Below are positions 1 to 11,309 of a stretch of DNA of 64,000 nt, one piece after another. Position 1 is the first letter of the stretch, and the number at the start of each line of letters is the position of its first letter. The stretch lies in contig KE546975.1 in the NCBI GenBank assembly GCA_000442125.1, positions 930,001-994,000 of the forward strand, given 5' to 3'. The notes under the pieces were generated by a model. That model had not been told where the DNA came from. It did not search any database and worked only from the letters and a program-made list of their open reading frames with translations. Both the position numbers and the translations under genes were made by a program. The DNA comes from Opeltia flavorubescens (lineage: Eukaryota; Ascomycota; Lecanoromycetes; Teloschistales; Teloschistaceae).

Positions 1-145
1 ACAGTAGGGTTATCCAATTCGCGACGTTTTCCAGGGTATTCTTCATTCTCAACAAGCTGCTGCTCTTCATAGGTATTTCCTTGAATCCAACTACTTTCTC
101 CTCCACTGCTTCGTCTCCTACAAGCATCCACCGTGTATAATCCGT
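1..145. other. 3' flank of the SV2-like transporter
   Basis: Downstream of the transporter stop. I see no gene here. Confidence 0.5.
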
Positions 146-2266
146 TCACAAACTCTGATGGTTCATCGTCTCAATGGGGAAGAAACACATCGCCACAAAG
201 GCCGCCAAGAACAGTCCACCTGACGCATAGATGGGCGCCTTGGGATTAGTCTGTCCTGCATTGACCGCGACAATAGGCGCGCAAAGACCTGCAATGCGAT
301 TGAGGCAGGATGCGATACCAGTGCCTGTACCTCGATTTGGAGCGGGGAAGACTTCGGGTGTGCTGTTTAATTTTGTACTCTATCAGCAATGATCTGTGGG
401 AAAAATAATATCACAGATAGACGGAAAGACCTTCCGATCGTTTGTGACCGGGCCTGTTGAACGACTTACTAAGCGTACAAAACCCCGTACATAATGTTCT
501 GGAAAAATGCCTCTAGGCATGTGAAGCCAAGTTGGAAATCTGGATCCGACGAGATGGTGAAACAGAATACCAAGATGCCGGTTACGAGTGTGGAACCGGC
601 AATCGTTCCCTTTCGACCAATGTACTTGATATTGACGGTATANTAAGCAATTAAAGATCCAGGAACACCGACAATGGATGTAATGGCGTAGTTACGGTAT
701 ACGATACTCGGTGCAGTCGGCTGATTACTGGAAGAATTCGCAAGATATTGAGGTAGGAAAGCATTGAAGAGCGGGTAGGCCATTCCGATAGTGGTCCAGC
801 AGAACCAGATGAGGCATGCTAAAAACAAGGTAAGTAATAGTCCAAGATGAAGGTAGGGGACCGGCCGGGTATGTTGAATCCCCAGCTAGTTTCCCAGCGT
901 CGCGTCAGTCAAAGTAGAAACATTGACGTACTCATCAAGCCTAACTTTCTGGTAGCGAACAGCGGTGCAATTCTTTGGGTAGAGAACTTGTCGAGATTTC
1001 GCTTCATGATCTCTGATATGGAGAGCTGCTGCTTCTCCTCAGCAATGGCGGTGCCACCGATTTCGTTCAAAATCTCCTCGCTTAACCAAGTCGTCTTTTT
1101 GTTTTTATAGGCAACACCATGGACCGTTGCAACCGCTTCCGCCTGTCGACCGCGAGACAGCAAGAATTTCGGAGACTCGTAGAGGTGGAATAAGAAGAAG
1201 CGACACATGAACATGACGAACGTTATGGCCCCCAAAGTAATATTCATGTACCTCCAACCCTTGTCATCGGCATAGTTGGGAAGGAATCCCCAACCAACTG
1301 TTGGGAATCAGTACCACAATTGTCTAGGCTCTCTCGAGTCAAGCTTACCCAACGAAGAGATCAACTGTCCCACAGGCCACCAAACGGAAAGCATGGTCAA
1401 GAGACCGCTCGAAGCAAAAGGTAGAAATTCCAAGAACAATGCACTTGGAAATTGTCAGCGTTTCATCATTGGATGACTTAGAATTCAAGTTCGGTTACCC
1501 ATCCACTGGAAGCTGAAAGGGTGCATTAGCCGGGACGTCCGAACATAGGGGCCGGCGTGATCACACATACATTTCCGCCAACTCCCACGCCCAAGGCTGC
1601 AAACAAGCCGCACGTCCCAACCCATGTATTTCCACCACCAACAGCCAACCCAAAAACACCAGCGATGAAGAGCGTTGCATTGAATGCAAGCCGTCGACCG
1701 ATGACATCCGAAGCAATACCCCAGAAGGACGCACCGATACACAAGCCAATGAAGGTAGACATTGTAGTATAACGAACTCGAGTCTCCGACGGACCAAACG
1801 TAGATGTCAAGCCAGGCAGAGTCAAGGCAACGGCCTGAAGCCACATATTATCGGCAAGCCATCCAAAGCCGCACAAGACAAACAAACTCCATTGGTAAGT
1901 CCCCATGCCGATGTCCTGAATGGCTTTGTTGATGACTTTGGACTTTCGATCGTAAGATGTGTCATGGCCCGAAGCGGAGAGATCGAGTTCAATCTCTGCA
2001 CGCAATCCTTCAATAGTATATGCGCTATAGCTATTATCCGGGCTGGAGGGAGATTCAATATTCTTTTCATCGGAGACGTCTTTTGTCAGGCTATTTTTGC
2101 GATCATTGTGGGCGGCGACGACGGAATGATGTCGCTGAGAGTTGGCCAATGGCACATACACACCCTCAAAGTCACTAACATCGTGCTTCCTGAACGGGTT
2201 CATAAAGAACGGCATTCTGGCTACCGAAGACGGCGAGTCCTTACAAGAATAGCGTTGGATGCTCAC
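146..2266 (-). CDS. MFS transporter, SV2-like / sugar-porter type
   Basis: Polytopic major facilitator superfamily protein, probably in the plasma membrane; substrate unknown. I join six exons in transcript order: 2266-1571, 1512-1499, 1443-1349, 1297-932, 818-470 and 362-146. They give one frame of 578 residues, and every intron is GT-AG. A long hydrophilic N-terminus (about 100 residues) precedes TM1. Family marks are the loop 2-3 motif DVIGRRLAF, the segment NLPVDGALFLEFLP restored only by splicing in the 14-nt exon, YESPKFLLSRGR after TM6, GRKG in the second half, and YAYTPEVFPAPNRGTG near TM10. The last junction (469/362) rebuilds the YTPEVFPA motif, which supports it. An alternative start is the Met at 2215 (MPFFMNPF). 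One undetermined base (643) falls in the third position of a TAN codon. The domain is certain; the transported compound is not. Confidence 0.9.
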
Positions 2267-3871
2267 TGGTAGTCACTCGTTTCTGCTCTCAGGATATTGA
2301 TGGCTTTGGACAGGCTTCCGGGTCACTACCAAGCGTATGATTGACCAGCCGAGAAGCTCGGAGGAGGTTGATTGACGGAGAATGGACACCCTGGCGACGG
2401 ATATCACTCACTCAACACTGAGAGGCAAAGTAATGGCAATTCTCTACACTGGTTGATGTTGAAGAGAAAAAGAGGTGCCGTCAAGCGCAAAACAACTGTG
2501 CTGCAGAACGTAGTGACAATTATCTAAATGGCGGCGACTCGAGACAGATCAGAGAATCATCGGATAAAGAACCTAATGATCAATCGCTGACAATTGAGCA
2601 GTCTGCAGGGCTCACTGGCTCTCGCAAGGTTGCACGGAACAGGTTCGTGGGGGAGCGGGCCGGTCTAAAGTCGATGTCGTTGGAGAAGACTCGAAAGGGT
2701 TAAGATGGACGCCGCCCAGGCGGGATGGAAGTTCTTGGCGTTGGACTGTGGACCCTCGAAGACACCTGACTTTCAATCCGCCAGGGAGAAATGATTCGTA
2801 TCAAAGTTCATTTTACGAGATGGCCTCATGCAAGCGTGTCAGAATCCGCCCTGCACTGACATGATTCCTATTAACCCTTGAACCCCGGATATTCCGCAAT
2901 TCTTGGGTGCAAATGTAAGGTATGCAGAGGGCCTTCTCAAGGCTCTCTTGGAGGAGAACAATAAGCCCGCTAAGCTTGGACCGCAACTTCAAAACTCATT
3001 GCTATTGGTGTGAAACCTTCACGAAAGCCGGCAGGGTTTCTCAGTAGACAGATGATTGGATTTCTCGACGCCCGATCTTACAGTATCTTACATTCAGATA
3101 TCTAATGCGGTCAACGACATCGGCAATTCTCTGGAGCAGTCACTGTGAGATGACGCCCTCGGACTCCTCGAGATAAAATATCTTTTACACACTGGACTGG
3201 CTGGCCGTACCCAATTTTGTGATACTATACTATGTCTGCTCCGATTGAATTCTGGTCACCAATAATTATATATAATGAGAATTACCAAGTTCACACATAT
3301 CGCCCTAGGAAAGCACCTGCTTCCGTCCAAAGAGCTAATTGATGATACAATGTAAGTGGCACGAGGATATCCATCAAGAGTCTATGAGGCTTCTGGTTTG
3401 ATTAAGCCACGGCAGGAACCCAGGATGCGTGATCTCGCGGAGTATGGTCTTCTAGAAAAGTCATAGGAATTACCAGCAGTAGAAGGGCGTATTTCATGGC
3501 TGTCTGTGATCAGTGGGGAAGTCGCAGAGCCTTCCTCAGTAAGGATTAGCGCGATCTTATCCCTCTTCTGAGCCTTGTTAGCAAGCGAAGCAAGGTGGCA
3601 GTGAGGAGGCGGAATGATGCCATCCTCCAAACAGATGTAACGTGCATAATCCTTTACTCATGCGCAAACCTATATACCGTTTCTCTGGCAGCACTTTACA
3701 CCCTTACACGTTACGCAACGAAACAGCAACAAAAAACCACCCCCCATATCGTTAGGCCCGCTGCACGTCGGGTTACGACATATACCGTCATCATTTTGGT
3801 CACTGCAAATATTACACCACCAACTTCTTTGATCACCGATTTTTTCTCAATAACTGTCTGAGCTATTTACC
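2267..3871. other. Intergenic, divergent promoter region
   Basis: Lies between the leftward SV2-like transporter and the rightward Gly-rich protein gene, so it should hold both promoters. A TATA-like CCTATATACC lies near 3667-3680, about 200 bp before the rightward ATG. An AT-rich patch is at 3262-3280. Open frames here are short and lack family features. Confidence 0.5.
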
Positions 3872-4806
3872 ATGAAGCTCCTTTCCTCAGCCACGGTACT
3901 GCTTTCTATAACCTCGCTCGCAACCTCCTTGTCCGTATCCAATCGTCACAATGCGCTTTCACGAAGAAACGCAGAGCTGGATTCGGAACTGGTTGAATAT
4001 TCTCCATCCAGGCGCTTCGATGAAATTGTGACCAGCTACCTCGAGAAGAGAAGAGGAGGTGGTGGATCCAGTGGTGGAGGTGGAGGTGGTGGCGGAGGGG
4101 GAGGTCGTTCCGGCGGCAGCAGTTCATCGAGCTCATCAGGCTCATCATCTGGATCGAGAGGGAGTTCAGGCGGAAGTAGCGGCTCCAGAAGGTATGGCAG
4201 CCATCTGACTGAACACTTCGTGGCAACGTCCTGACAGAATTCTTTAGCACTTCATCATCAGTCAGACCATCCTATGGTGGAGGTAAATACTATGGCGGCG
4301 GCGCAACATCAGCCTACTCAGCGGGCAGAAGGTCGCCTCTCGGCATCCTGCCAATCGGGCTCGCAATAGGAGCAGCAGCTCTCTTCTGGCCAGCATGGGG
4401 GGCATATGGAGCCTACAACTATCCCTACAACCATCCATACAGTTTCCGCAACGGAACTGGTCGAAGGAACAACACCAACACCAAACGAGCAGACGATCAA
4501 AATGTGACGCTGCCAGTCACATGCCTTTGTCGCGAGTACAGTGCTTGCGGTTGCGATGACAATGACGATCCCACATATCTGAATTCCGTCATTGGCGACG
4601 GAACGAACCTCAATAGCAGTCTCGTCCATATCGGTCCTGTGAATGGCACTGATACAATTACCCTGAACGGCACGCTGCCAAACGATACGGATACTTCAGA
4701 CTCTTCGACTGGTGGTTCAAGCAGCACCATTAGCCATCGTATCCTCGAGGCGTCTGGCATCTGGGTGATTGGTGGAGTTGTTGCTGCGATAGTGATGTTA
4801 TTGTGA
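3872..4806 (+). CDS. Gly/Ser-rich secreted protein with Cys-containing C-terminal domain and GPI-like tail
   Basis: Predicted surface protein of 292 residues. Exons are 3872-4191 and 4248-4806 (intron 56 nt, GTATGG...TTTAG). The intron removes an in-frame stop and joins two good coding segments. A signal peptide covers roughly residues 1-19. A low-complexity Gly then Ser/Gly stretch follows (about 60-100). Next come a Tyr/Pro-rich hydrophobic segment (LGILPIGLAIGAAALFWP) and a conserved-looking block KRADDQNVTLPVTCLC...YSACGCDD with four close cysteines. Several N-glycosylation sequons follow, and the end is hydrophobic (WVIGGVVAAIVMLL), as for a GPI anchor. The Cys block resembles a Pezizomycotina domain I recall as DUF7732; that name is from memory and needs a search. 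Function unknown; a wall or membrane surface role is inference. Confidence 0.82.
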
Positions 4807-6639
4807 CACTTTTGCTAGCCAGGACTTTTATCATACGTTTGGCATACCAATACAAATCGGCTTTACTAAGTCATGCATGGTCTGCAAACTCTCACCCAGG
4901 TACTCCATGCGACGGCGTATGGGTTTACGGAAGCTGCTATCACTTTGGATGAGCGTTCGTTATTCGATACCCAGGGAGGAAATTCTTAGTTAATGGTAGG
5001 TCTTTTCAGAAGAAAGGGTATTGTTGGGGTCCATGCTTGTGTCCACACATAGCCAACATGCAACCCAAAATTATTGTATGATAGACAATTCGGAATTTCA
5101 GTTAATTGTAGCTATGGAACTTATTTTCTCATTCTTTATCTTTTATCATTCTCGCTGCAAAATTCTTTAAATCACTTTAATCAGAGACCTGACAGTTTTA
5201 TAATTACGCATTGGTTTCTGGCTGCATGACACCAGGTTTAGCCAGGGTATGATTCTGGTGCTCCACATTAAGTTATTCTTAGAAAACAACTTTTGATTTC
5301 AATATTCCGGGAAACACGTCCGAAAAAACCTGCCCGGCGGGCAAGTCAGGATTCTGGAATTTCCAGCATCTTAGTGTTCACTTCACCGTCTAGCAATTAC
5401 CATACATCCGACATGTATGTTTGTGTAAGAAGTAAGGATTATAGTGTCTTCTGTCATCAGCATCATGCACCTCAGACTGGATGCATAACGACGGTTTCGG
5501 ATCATGTAACGCCCCTTCTAATCCCCACACTCGTATCGCATCATCGATCATTCTCGTCAAGCATTGCGGCGGCCAACGAGGATAAGGGGAGGTTGGCGCT
5601 GCCGATTTCGCCCGCCATTCGATTGCGAGGCCCGGTCCAAGTCATTTTGCGCTAGTTGATCCTTGGCTAAGACGGTCAAATTTGCGGCGATTGCTCGCAA
5701 AAGCAGGTCCCGCCGGCCAACATGGACGCCCAGGCAATCTTTGTTTCGGATCATGTGCTCGGGTAAGTGGAGTCGAAGTCTCGAGCTGCACCATGGCTTG
5801 TTTTTGAGGAAGAGTATCCTGCCATGATACAGGTGTCATGACAACTGAGGAGCGGAAAATTAAATTTTTGACCACTTCAGTTCGTCTGGCCGTTTGAGGG
5901 AACGCACCAATCTCATGCAAGCCATCGGTAATATAGCTGAAGTAGCGGGCCGCCCTAAGCAGCTTTAGTAGATCTTCCTATCAGAGGCTCCCAGCTCCTC
6001 GTCGGACGCACCTTTGCACACGAATCACGCTGGGGCAGATGAGCGAGTCGAGGACAGAAAGTGGGCCGGTCCAGGCCAAGTATGGCTAGGAGGAGGGAAA
6101 TGCATTAAGATGGGCAAGCCGATCCTTCAGTGTACCAGCCTCCAGGGGCAACGGGCGTTGCGGACGAGGTTGGAGATGTGTGTCGCCCAGGCAATCCAGG
6201 CAGTATGTTGATCGTCGCCAACCTCCCCAGAGCAAGATCTTTTCTTGGGTCAAGCTGACGATGGATGGATCAGGGATGGGAGTAGCGCTGGAAATGGTTG
6301 GGGAGTGGAAGCCGGAGGTTGCAGCATGTCGCTTTTCATTGGTTGCTACGAGCCCCGCCACTCGTTGACCCCCCGAGCTTTTTCACGCTAATGCCGCTTC
6401 CTGTGCCGCCAATTGATAAACAGCTCTTCGCTCCCATTCCTCCCCTTTCTTTCTTTCCTCCCATCACCATCCATCCATACAAAACTCCCAAAAACACTTT
6501 CTCTTTCATCTTGCTTTTGCATCCTCAATACAGTCGCTTCCTGGTTATTTCGAAGAACCAAGACACTCGCTCTCACTACAATACATAATATTACAACACC
6601 CATCCTCTACCGTATATACCTCTAATATCAATTGTCGAG
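4807..6639. other. Intergenic, promoter of the PIR-type gene
   Basis: Between two rightward genes. The distal part (about 5040-5290) is AT-rich with nothing recognisable. A pyrimidine-rich tract at about 6430-6500 and a TATA-like CGTATATACC near 6610 precede the ATG at 6640; CT-rich leaders are common before strongly expressed fungal genes. Open frames at 5293-5655 and 6014-6368 show no family features and overlap frames on the other strand, so I do not call them. Confidence 0.5.
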
Positions 6640-7104
6640 ATGCCTTCCATCAAGAACATCCTCGTTACCTTGGCCCTCGCTGCCGCCGTCTCCGCCCAGG
6701 CCGGTCAACAATCTGATGGCCAGGTTACTGCCAACTCAGCAACTGTTGCCCCAGTCACTCAGATCGGTGACGGCCAGATCCAGCAGCCAACATCCACCGT
6801 TGCACCAGTGAGCCAGATCAGTGATGGTCAAGTCCAAGCTCCTCCTGCTACCACCGTCGCTCCCGTCAGCCAGATCAGCGACGGACAAGTTCAGGCTCCT
6901 CCTGCTACCACGGTTGCACCAGTCAGCCAAATCGGTGATGGCCAGGTCCAGGCACCAACTGGAGCTTCATCCGGTATGCCATCCCCCTCCGCCAACGGCA
7001 CTTTCACCACCGGTGCCCCAGCTGCTCCTTTCACCGGCGGAGCCGCTCTCGTCACCTTCAGCGGTGCTGCCGTCGGTCTCGCTGCCTTGGTCGCCATGCT
7101 ATAA
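6640..7104 (+). CDS. Small PIR-repeat cell-wall protein with GPI-like tail
   Basis: A 154-residue single-exon secreted protein. The signal peptide is residues 1-20 ([10 protein letters not shown]). Four PIR units of the form Q-I-[SG]-D-G-Q-[IV]-Q lie at about 41-48, 59-66, 78-85 and 97-104, after a degenerate copy at 24-29. The C-terminus is hydrophobic without charge ([22 protein letters not shown]), preceded by small residues, as for GPI attachment. In yeast Pir and Cwp1 proteins the first Gln of such a unit can be esterified to beta-1,3-glucan; that is family knowledge. The Cys-rich C-terminal domain of classic Pir proteins is absent, so the layout is closer to Cwp1, with both a PIR repeat and a GPI signal. 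A role as a covalently bound wall mannoprotein is likely. Confidence 0.9.
   Translation: MPSIKNILVTLALAAAVSAQAGQQSDGQVTANSATVAPVTQIGDGQIQQPTSTVAPVSQISDGQVQAPPATTVAPVSQISDGQVQAPPATTVAPVSQIGDGQVQAPTGASSGMPSPSANGTFTTGAPAAPFTGGAALVTFSGAAVGLAALVAML
6753..6957 (+). repeat. PIR coding tandem repeat
   Basis: Four imperfect units of 57-60 nt encode [18 protein letters not shown]-like peptides. The two central units give the same 22 residues but differ at 12 of 22 codons, all synonymous. Confidence 0.85.
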
Positions 7105-7974
7105 ACGCCTCGCCATTCTTTCGCATGAACACCACATTCAATCTCTACGACGCCATTACCTATCCAAGCTTACGAAGGGGTGAGGAACTCGCTTCGACGG
7201 AAGTCATCTAGTCGGTATTTGTGGGACAGTCTACGAGGATAATGGTTGGACGCTATTTCTCTGTATTTATCGCATTACAGGTACCTGTTGGCATATCTTT
7301 TCATGTTCTGCGACAAAAATGAACGCGTTCTTCCATCGCGTAAATTGGCATCTACGGTAGTTTAGGACACCATAATAATTTATTTCAATAGATCTTAAAA
7401 TCGCGTTCCATCCACAGCGTGTGCAAACTGAATAGACATCATGAAATGTTTCTGTCCTAATTGTTCACCTCGTTTCTACCTTCAATTTTATTGCCTGCTC
7501 TGAATGTTGACGGTACTTCTCGGCATCACTTTAGACGAGCGTAGATCGTCTTCTCGGGATGCACCTTCCTGGAATGTGTTAAGATTAACGCTACCAGAGC
7601 TTTTTTGACTTTACAAGTATACTAAACACCTAGCTTCCAATACCTGTTCCGCACTTCGGCGACATCCTAAAGGTTCGAAAAGCTCAAAATGCAAAGCCCA
7701 CCCCACTTAACGTCATATTAATTGGCTGTTAAACAGTGAACTCGCGTCATCAACCGACTATTTCAAAGACATCCCTCGGACAGCACGTATCTTGAAAGAT
7801 GGCTCATTTGCACAAACGCAATGTCAATTTGTACCCTTCCCCGGATCAATTCCTTGTCCCTACTACCGATGAGGTACTATCACAAGACGCTCATTCTCGA
7901 GCTCAATTGCTAGTCAGAGTAAAGACGTATTGCTCTGGAAGACTAAAATATCCACGACGGGAGTGTCACGGCTG
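7105..7974. other. Intergenic
   Basis: 3' region of the PIR-type gene, then the promoter of the rightward MFS gene. An ATG at 7799 opens a frame that does not continue into the transporter without an unproven intron. Nothing else is supported. Confidence 0.5.
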
Positions 7975-9536
7975 ATGAGCAACAACAGACTGGGAAGGGA
8001 AGCCCACAACGAAACTTCCAATCTCAGTCTCGAAAAGAGCGAATCGTTGCAGTACCAAACAGGAGTCGCTTTACAAGTTATCGATTCCCCACAAGACCTG
8101 GAGAATGGCCATGGCTTTCCTGATAACACGACGTCATCTGCCAGGGCTTTACCATCGAGTTCAATCAAAGCAGAGTCATCAGAAGTTCGAGCGGATGTCA
8201 CCTACCCAGACGGTGGCTGGCCGGCATGGCTGGTTGTTCTCGGCTCCTTTAGCGGCATGCTGGCAGCCTTCGGTCTCATGAACACTATTGGAACCTTCCA
8301 AGCTTACCTCATCACACACCAACTGGCAAATGAGTCGCCAAGTGCGGTTGGCTGGATATTCAGCATCTATACTTTCTTGTCATTTGGCTGCGGTCTACAG
8401 ATTGGGCCTGTGTTCGACGCCAAAGGGCCGAGGTGGTTGGTTTTCGGGGGGTCCGTCTGTTTGGTCGTATCGATGATCGGAGTGAGCGCGAGTACCCGTA
8501 TGCATTGTCCCCTCGTTTAGGTGCTATGAGCCAGGCCTCAGTGAGAACATTTCACTAACAAGATATCTCAGAATACTGGCATTTCATCATCACCTTCGGT
8601 GTTCTAGGCGGTGTCGGCACCTCCCTTATTTTTACTCCTGCCATAGGATCGATCGCACATTTCTTCCGCCGTTACCGAGGCGTTGCCACAGGCCTTGCAG
8701 CTACCGGTGGCTCCTTTGGAGGTATCATCTTTCCCCTTGCCCTCCAGTCGCTTTTTCCGCGTTTGGGTTTCGCCTGGTCTGTCCGCCTTCTCGCACTCAT
8801 CTTCTTCATCCTCCTTGTGGTCGCGAACCTACTTATACGTACGAGACTACCGCCGAGACCAGGTGGTACCGTGTGGCCGGACTTACGCATTTTTAAGAAC
8901 CCTACGTTTGCTTTGACAACAGCGGGCGTTTTTTTCCTCGAATGGGGCCTATTCGTGCCCCTGTCCTTCATTTCATCGTACGCTCTCGCTAACGACGTAT
9001 CTCCTGCCTTTGCCTACCAATTGCTCGCCGTGCTGAATGCGGGCAGCGTTTTCGGCAGAGGAATACCAGGGTATGTCGCTGATCGCCTGGGGAGGTTCAA
9101 CACCATCATTGCTGCACTGATCCTTTGCATCGTCAGTGTTTTGGGTATATGGTTGAATGTAGGATCCAGCATCCCCGGTCTGTGTGTCTTCGCAGTGCTG
9201 TTTGGGTTTGCGTCAGGCAGTAATATCAGCCTGACTCCCGTGTGTGTGGGCCAACTTTGCGAGCCGGATGTGTTTGGCCGTTGGTATGGGACTTTATACA
9301 CGGTTGTTAGTATTGGGTAAGTCCTTATCTGCGCTTTCTCTAGTTCGTGCCCCACTAAGCTAACCATGTCCAGTTGTCTCACAGGCATACCGATTGCAGG
9401 ACAGATCTTGTCCGTTGACCAGGGAGACTACCGGGGCTTGATTATCTTTACGGGAATGAGCTACACAGGAGGACTGATTTGCTTCGTTGTGGCAAGGATA
9501 TTAAATGTTGGATGGAGCTTGAAGGCTATATATTGA
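7975..9536 (+). CDS. MFS transporter, monocarboxylate porter (MCT/MCH) family
   Basis: Twelve-TM transporter of 476 residues. Exons are 7975-8497, 8572-9316 and 9374-9536; all introns are GT-AG and the frame closes at the TGA at 9534. A hydrophilic N-terminus of about 75 residues precedes the family signature [14 protein letters not shown] at TM1. The first junction restores ASTQYWHF (TM3/4 region), and the segment [25 protein letters not shown] is typical of TM4-5 in fungal MCT-like proteins. DRLGRFN marks the second-half loop. Relatives include yeast Mch proteins and many uncharacterised fungal porters. Actual substrates are rarely monocarboxylates in fungi and I cannot infer one here. I chose the start as the first ATG in the coding frame. 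Confidence 0.92.
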
Positions 9537-10250
9537 TTTATAATCTCCATTGGATAACATACATCGACGCTGTCGTAGATATCATTCAAAAGTTTCGCTG
9601 TGTCTTCCGGCATAGCGTGGAGTTGGCTTGAGTAATCTTGGCAAAGGGGCATCATATCAATGATAGAATATAAAATCCATCTACGTTTCAGACCATAAGC
9701 CAGAAATGCAAAGGGATGTGACGGGGATAAGCCAATAGCTCGTTACTTCGATCCTCGGAATACTGTCTTTTGTGAAGGCCGAGATACGGAGTCGATACCA
9801 CGAATGGTCAATTTTGGGTTTCTAAATGTAGTCACGCTAGACACAGAAAACGTAAAAAGAGGATGGGGGGAGGAGAATCTAAAAGAGAACCGCATCAACA
9901 TTGAAAAGCTCGAGAATGGGACTTTAGCAAAAGTGGAAGCGTAGATAGACGTAATTAGATTATATTGTATTGTTTTCCTATTTCGGACTTCCCTCGATGG
10001 GAAAAGGTATTCATATCATTCATCATCCCAAAAAAGGAGTGTTGCAGGGTAAATTCTTTCCCAGATGTCCCCCATTTTCAAGATATATCGAAAGCCCCAA
10101 GAGAGAGTAAAAAAAGGAACGCCGTCGCTATGTATGCTCAATGCCGCTGTGGAAATGCACACCAAACCGCCTTTAATGCAAATTCTTGATCATTATCAGA
10201 GGCGAAAATGAGATACGGTATCAGTTCGGGAGAAGACTTTTGTGGTAACG
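9537..10250. other. Intergenic between convergent genes
   Basis: 3' flanks of the rightward MCT-type gene and the leftward Ser/Gly protein gene. I see no supported gene. Confidence 0.5.
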
Positions 10251-11309
10251 TTAATGAAGGTGAACCGCTCCGGTAGCGCTGGGCATGCTCCCAGTAACTG
10301 TAGGTCCAGCGGCTCCCGTGTGGGTGTTCGTGGGATGGTTGGGAGCTGTACCGTTATTGTGGGGGTAAGGCGCTGAACCACCATTGATAGGACCTGGAGG
10401 CGGTGGGAGGTGTGAACCGCTAGAGCNACTCGATCCACTTCCTGATGAACCGGATCCATGAATTGATCCCGATGATCCTGATTGACTGCCTGAGCCTGAA
10501 ATTGAGCCAGATCCGCTATTGCTGCTGCTACTAACACTGCTACCAGATGCTGGAGCAGAAGGGGCGGGAAGGTAGATGGTCTGAGTCGCTGTGACGGTGA
10601 CGACTGGCGGGCAATTTGCTGGGAGAGAGCCAATGGACGAGGAGCCAGAGCCCGACGAACCTGATGAACCCGACGAACCTGATGAACCCGACGAACCTGA
10701 TGAACCTGATGAACCCGATGAACCCGATGAACCCGACGAACCCGATGAACCCGATGAGCCCGACGAACCGGAAGAACCCGATGAACCCGATGAACCCGAC
10801 GAACCGGAACCGCTGCCGCCGTTGCTTTCGAACCCAGGCGTTGGTGTTGGACACACCACGACGTAGCTAGTAGCGGTGGCAGTTGCGATGGTTGTAGAGT
10901 AGGAGGTGGTCAGATAAGTGGAGTAGTACGTCGAAGCACCGACTGTAGCGATAGGAGTCGAACAAGGCACAAATTTGGTGATGGTAGAAATATAGGTGGT
11001 CGTATCGTAGATGGTTTGAGTGCTTGTTTTTGAACCGGAACCGTAAACAGTGGTAGTGATTATGGGTGGATGGGGAGTAGTCGTAGGTGGAATACCACCA
11101 TGAGTACCTGTGGGGTGAGAGCCTGTCCCATGTGGAGGAATAACCGTGCCTGGTCCTGTAGGGGGATGTGAAGATCCGCCAGTTGGAGGGATCACACCTG
11201 AAGATGCAGGGAGAGACGGATTGCCGGAGGGCTTGAAGTGGTTGAGCGGCAGGTACCAAGCAGATGCAGAAGCCAAGGATGCAGCGACGAAAAACAGCGA
11301 AGAACGCAT
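10251..11309 (-). CDS. Secreted Ser/Gly-repeat protein with VTVT motif
   Basis: A 352-residue single-exon protein. The signal peptide is about residues 1-17 (MRSSLFFVAASLASASA). A Pro/Gly/Thr region follows (about 25-85), then a Thr/Tyr-rich block with two Cys (TTTVYGSG..., YISTITKFVPCSTP), then about 16 units of Gly-Ser-Ser. Next is CPPVVTVTATQTIYLP, then Ser/Gly linkers and a short tail GAVHLH. No hydrophobic GPI-like end is visible, so it may be secreted or wall-trapped. The Thr/Ser density predicts heavy O-glycosylation. One undetermined base (10427) sits in the Ser stretch. Function unknown; a wall or adhesin-like role is inference. Confidence 0.85.
   Translation of the reverse strand: MRSSLFFVAASLASASAWYLPLNHFKPSGNPSLPASSGVIPPTGGSSHPPTGPGTVIPPHGTGSHPTGTHGGIPPTTTPHPPIITTTVYGSGSKTSTQTIYDTTTYISTITKFVPCSTPIATVGASTYYSTYLTTSYSTTIATATATSYVVVCPTPTPGFESNGGSGSGSSGSSGSSGSSGSSGSSGSSGSSGSSGSSGSSGSSGSSGSSGSSGSSGSSGSGSSSIGSLPANCPPVVTVTATQTIYLPAPSAPASGSSVSSSSNSGSGSISGSGSQSGSSGSIHGSGSSGSGSSXSSGSHLPPPPGPINGGSAPYPHNNGTAPNHPTNTHTGAAGPTVTGSMPSATGAVHLH
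10645..10812 (-). repeat. 9-nt coding minisatellite (Gly-Ser-Ser)n
   Basis: About 16-18 near-identical 9-nt units. On the sense (-) strand they encode Gly-Ser-Ser. On the + strand the same DNA reads Asp-Glu-Pro repeats in an unbroken but surely spurious frame. High DNA identity suggests recent slippage. Confidence 0.9.

Noticed and set aside
5293-5655. 120-codon rightward frame
   Set aside because: No family features, and competing frames exist on the other strand.
10591-10866. Rightward frame encoding Glu-Pro-Asp repeats
   Set aside because: It is the antisense of the Gly-Ser-Ser minisatellite in a secreted protein with a proper signal peptide. It has no features of its own.
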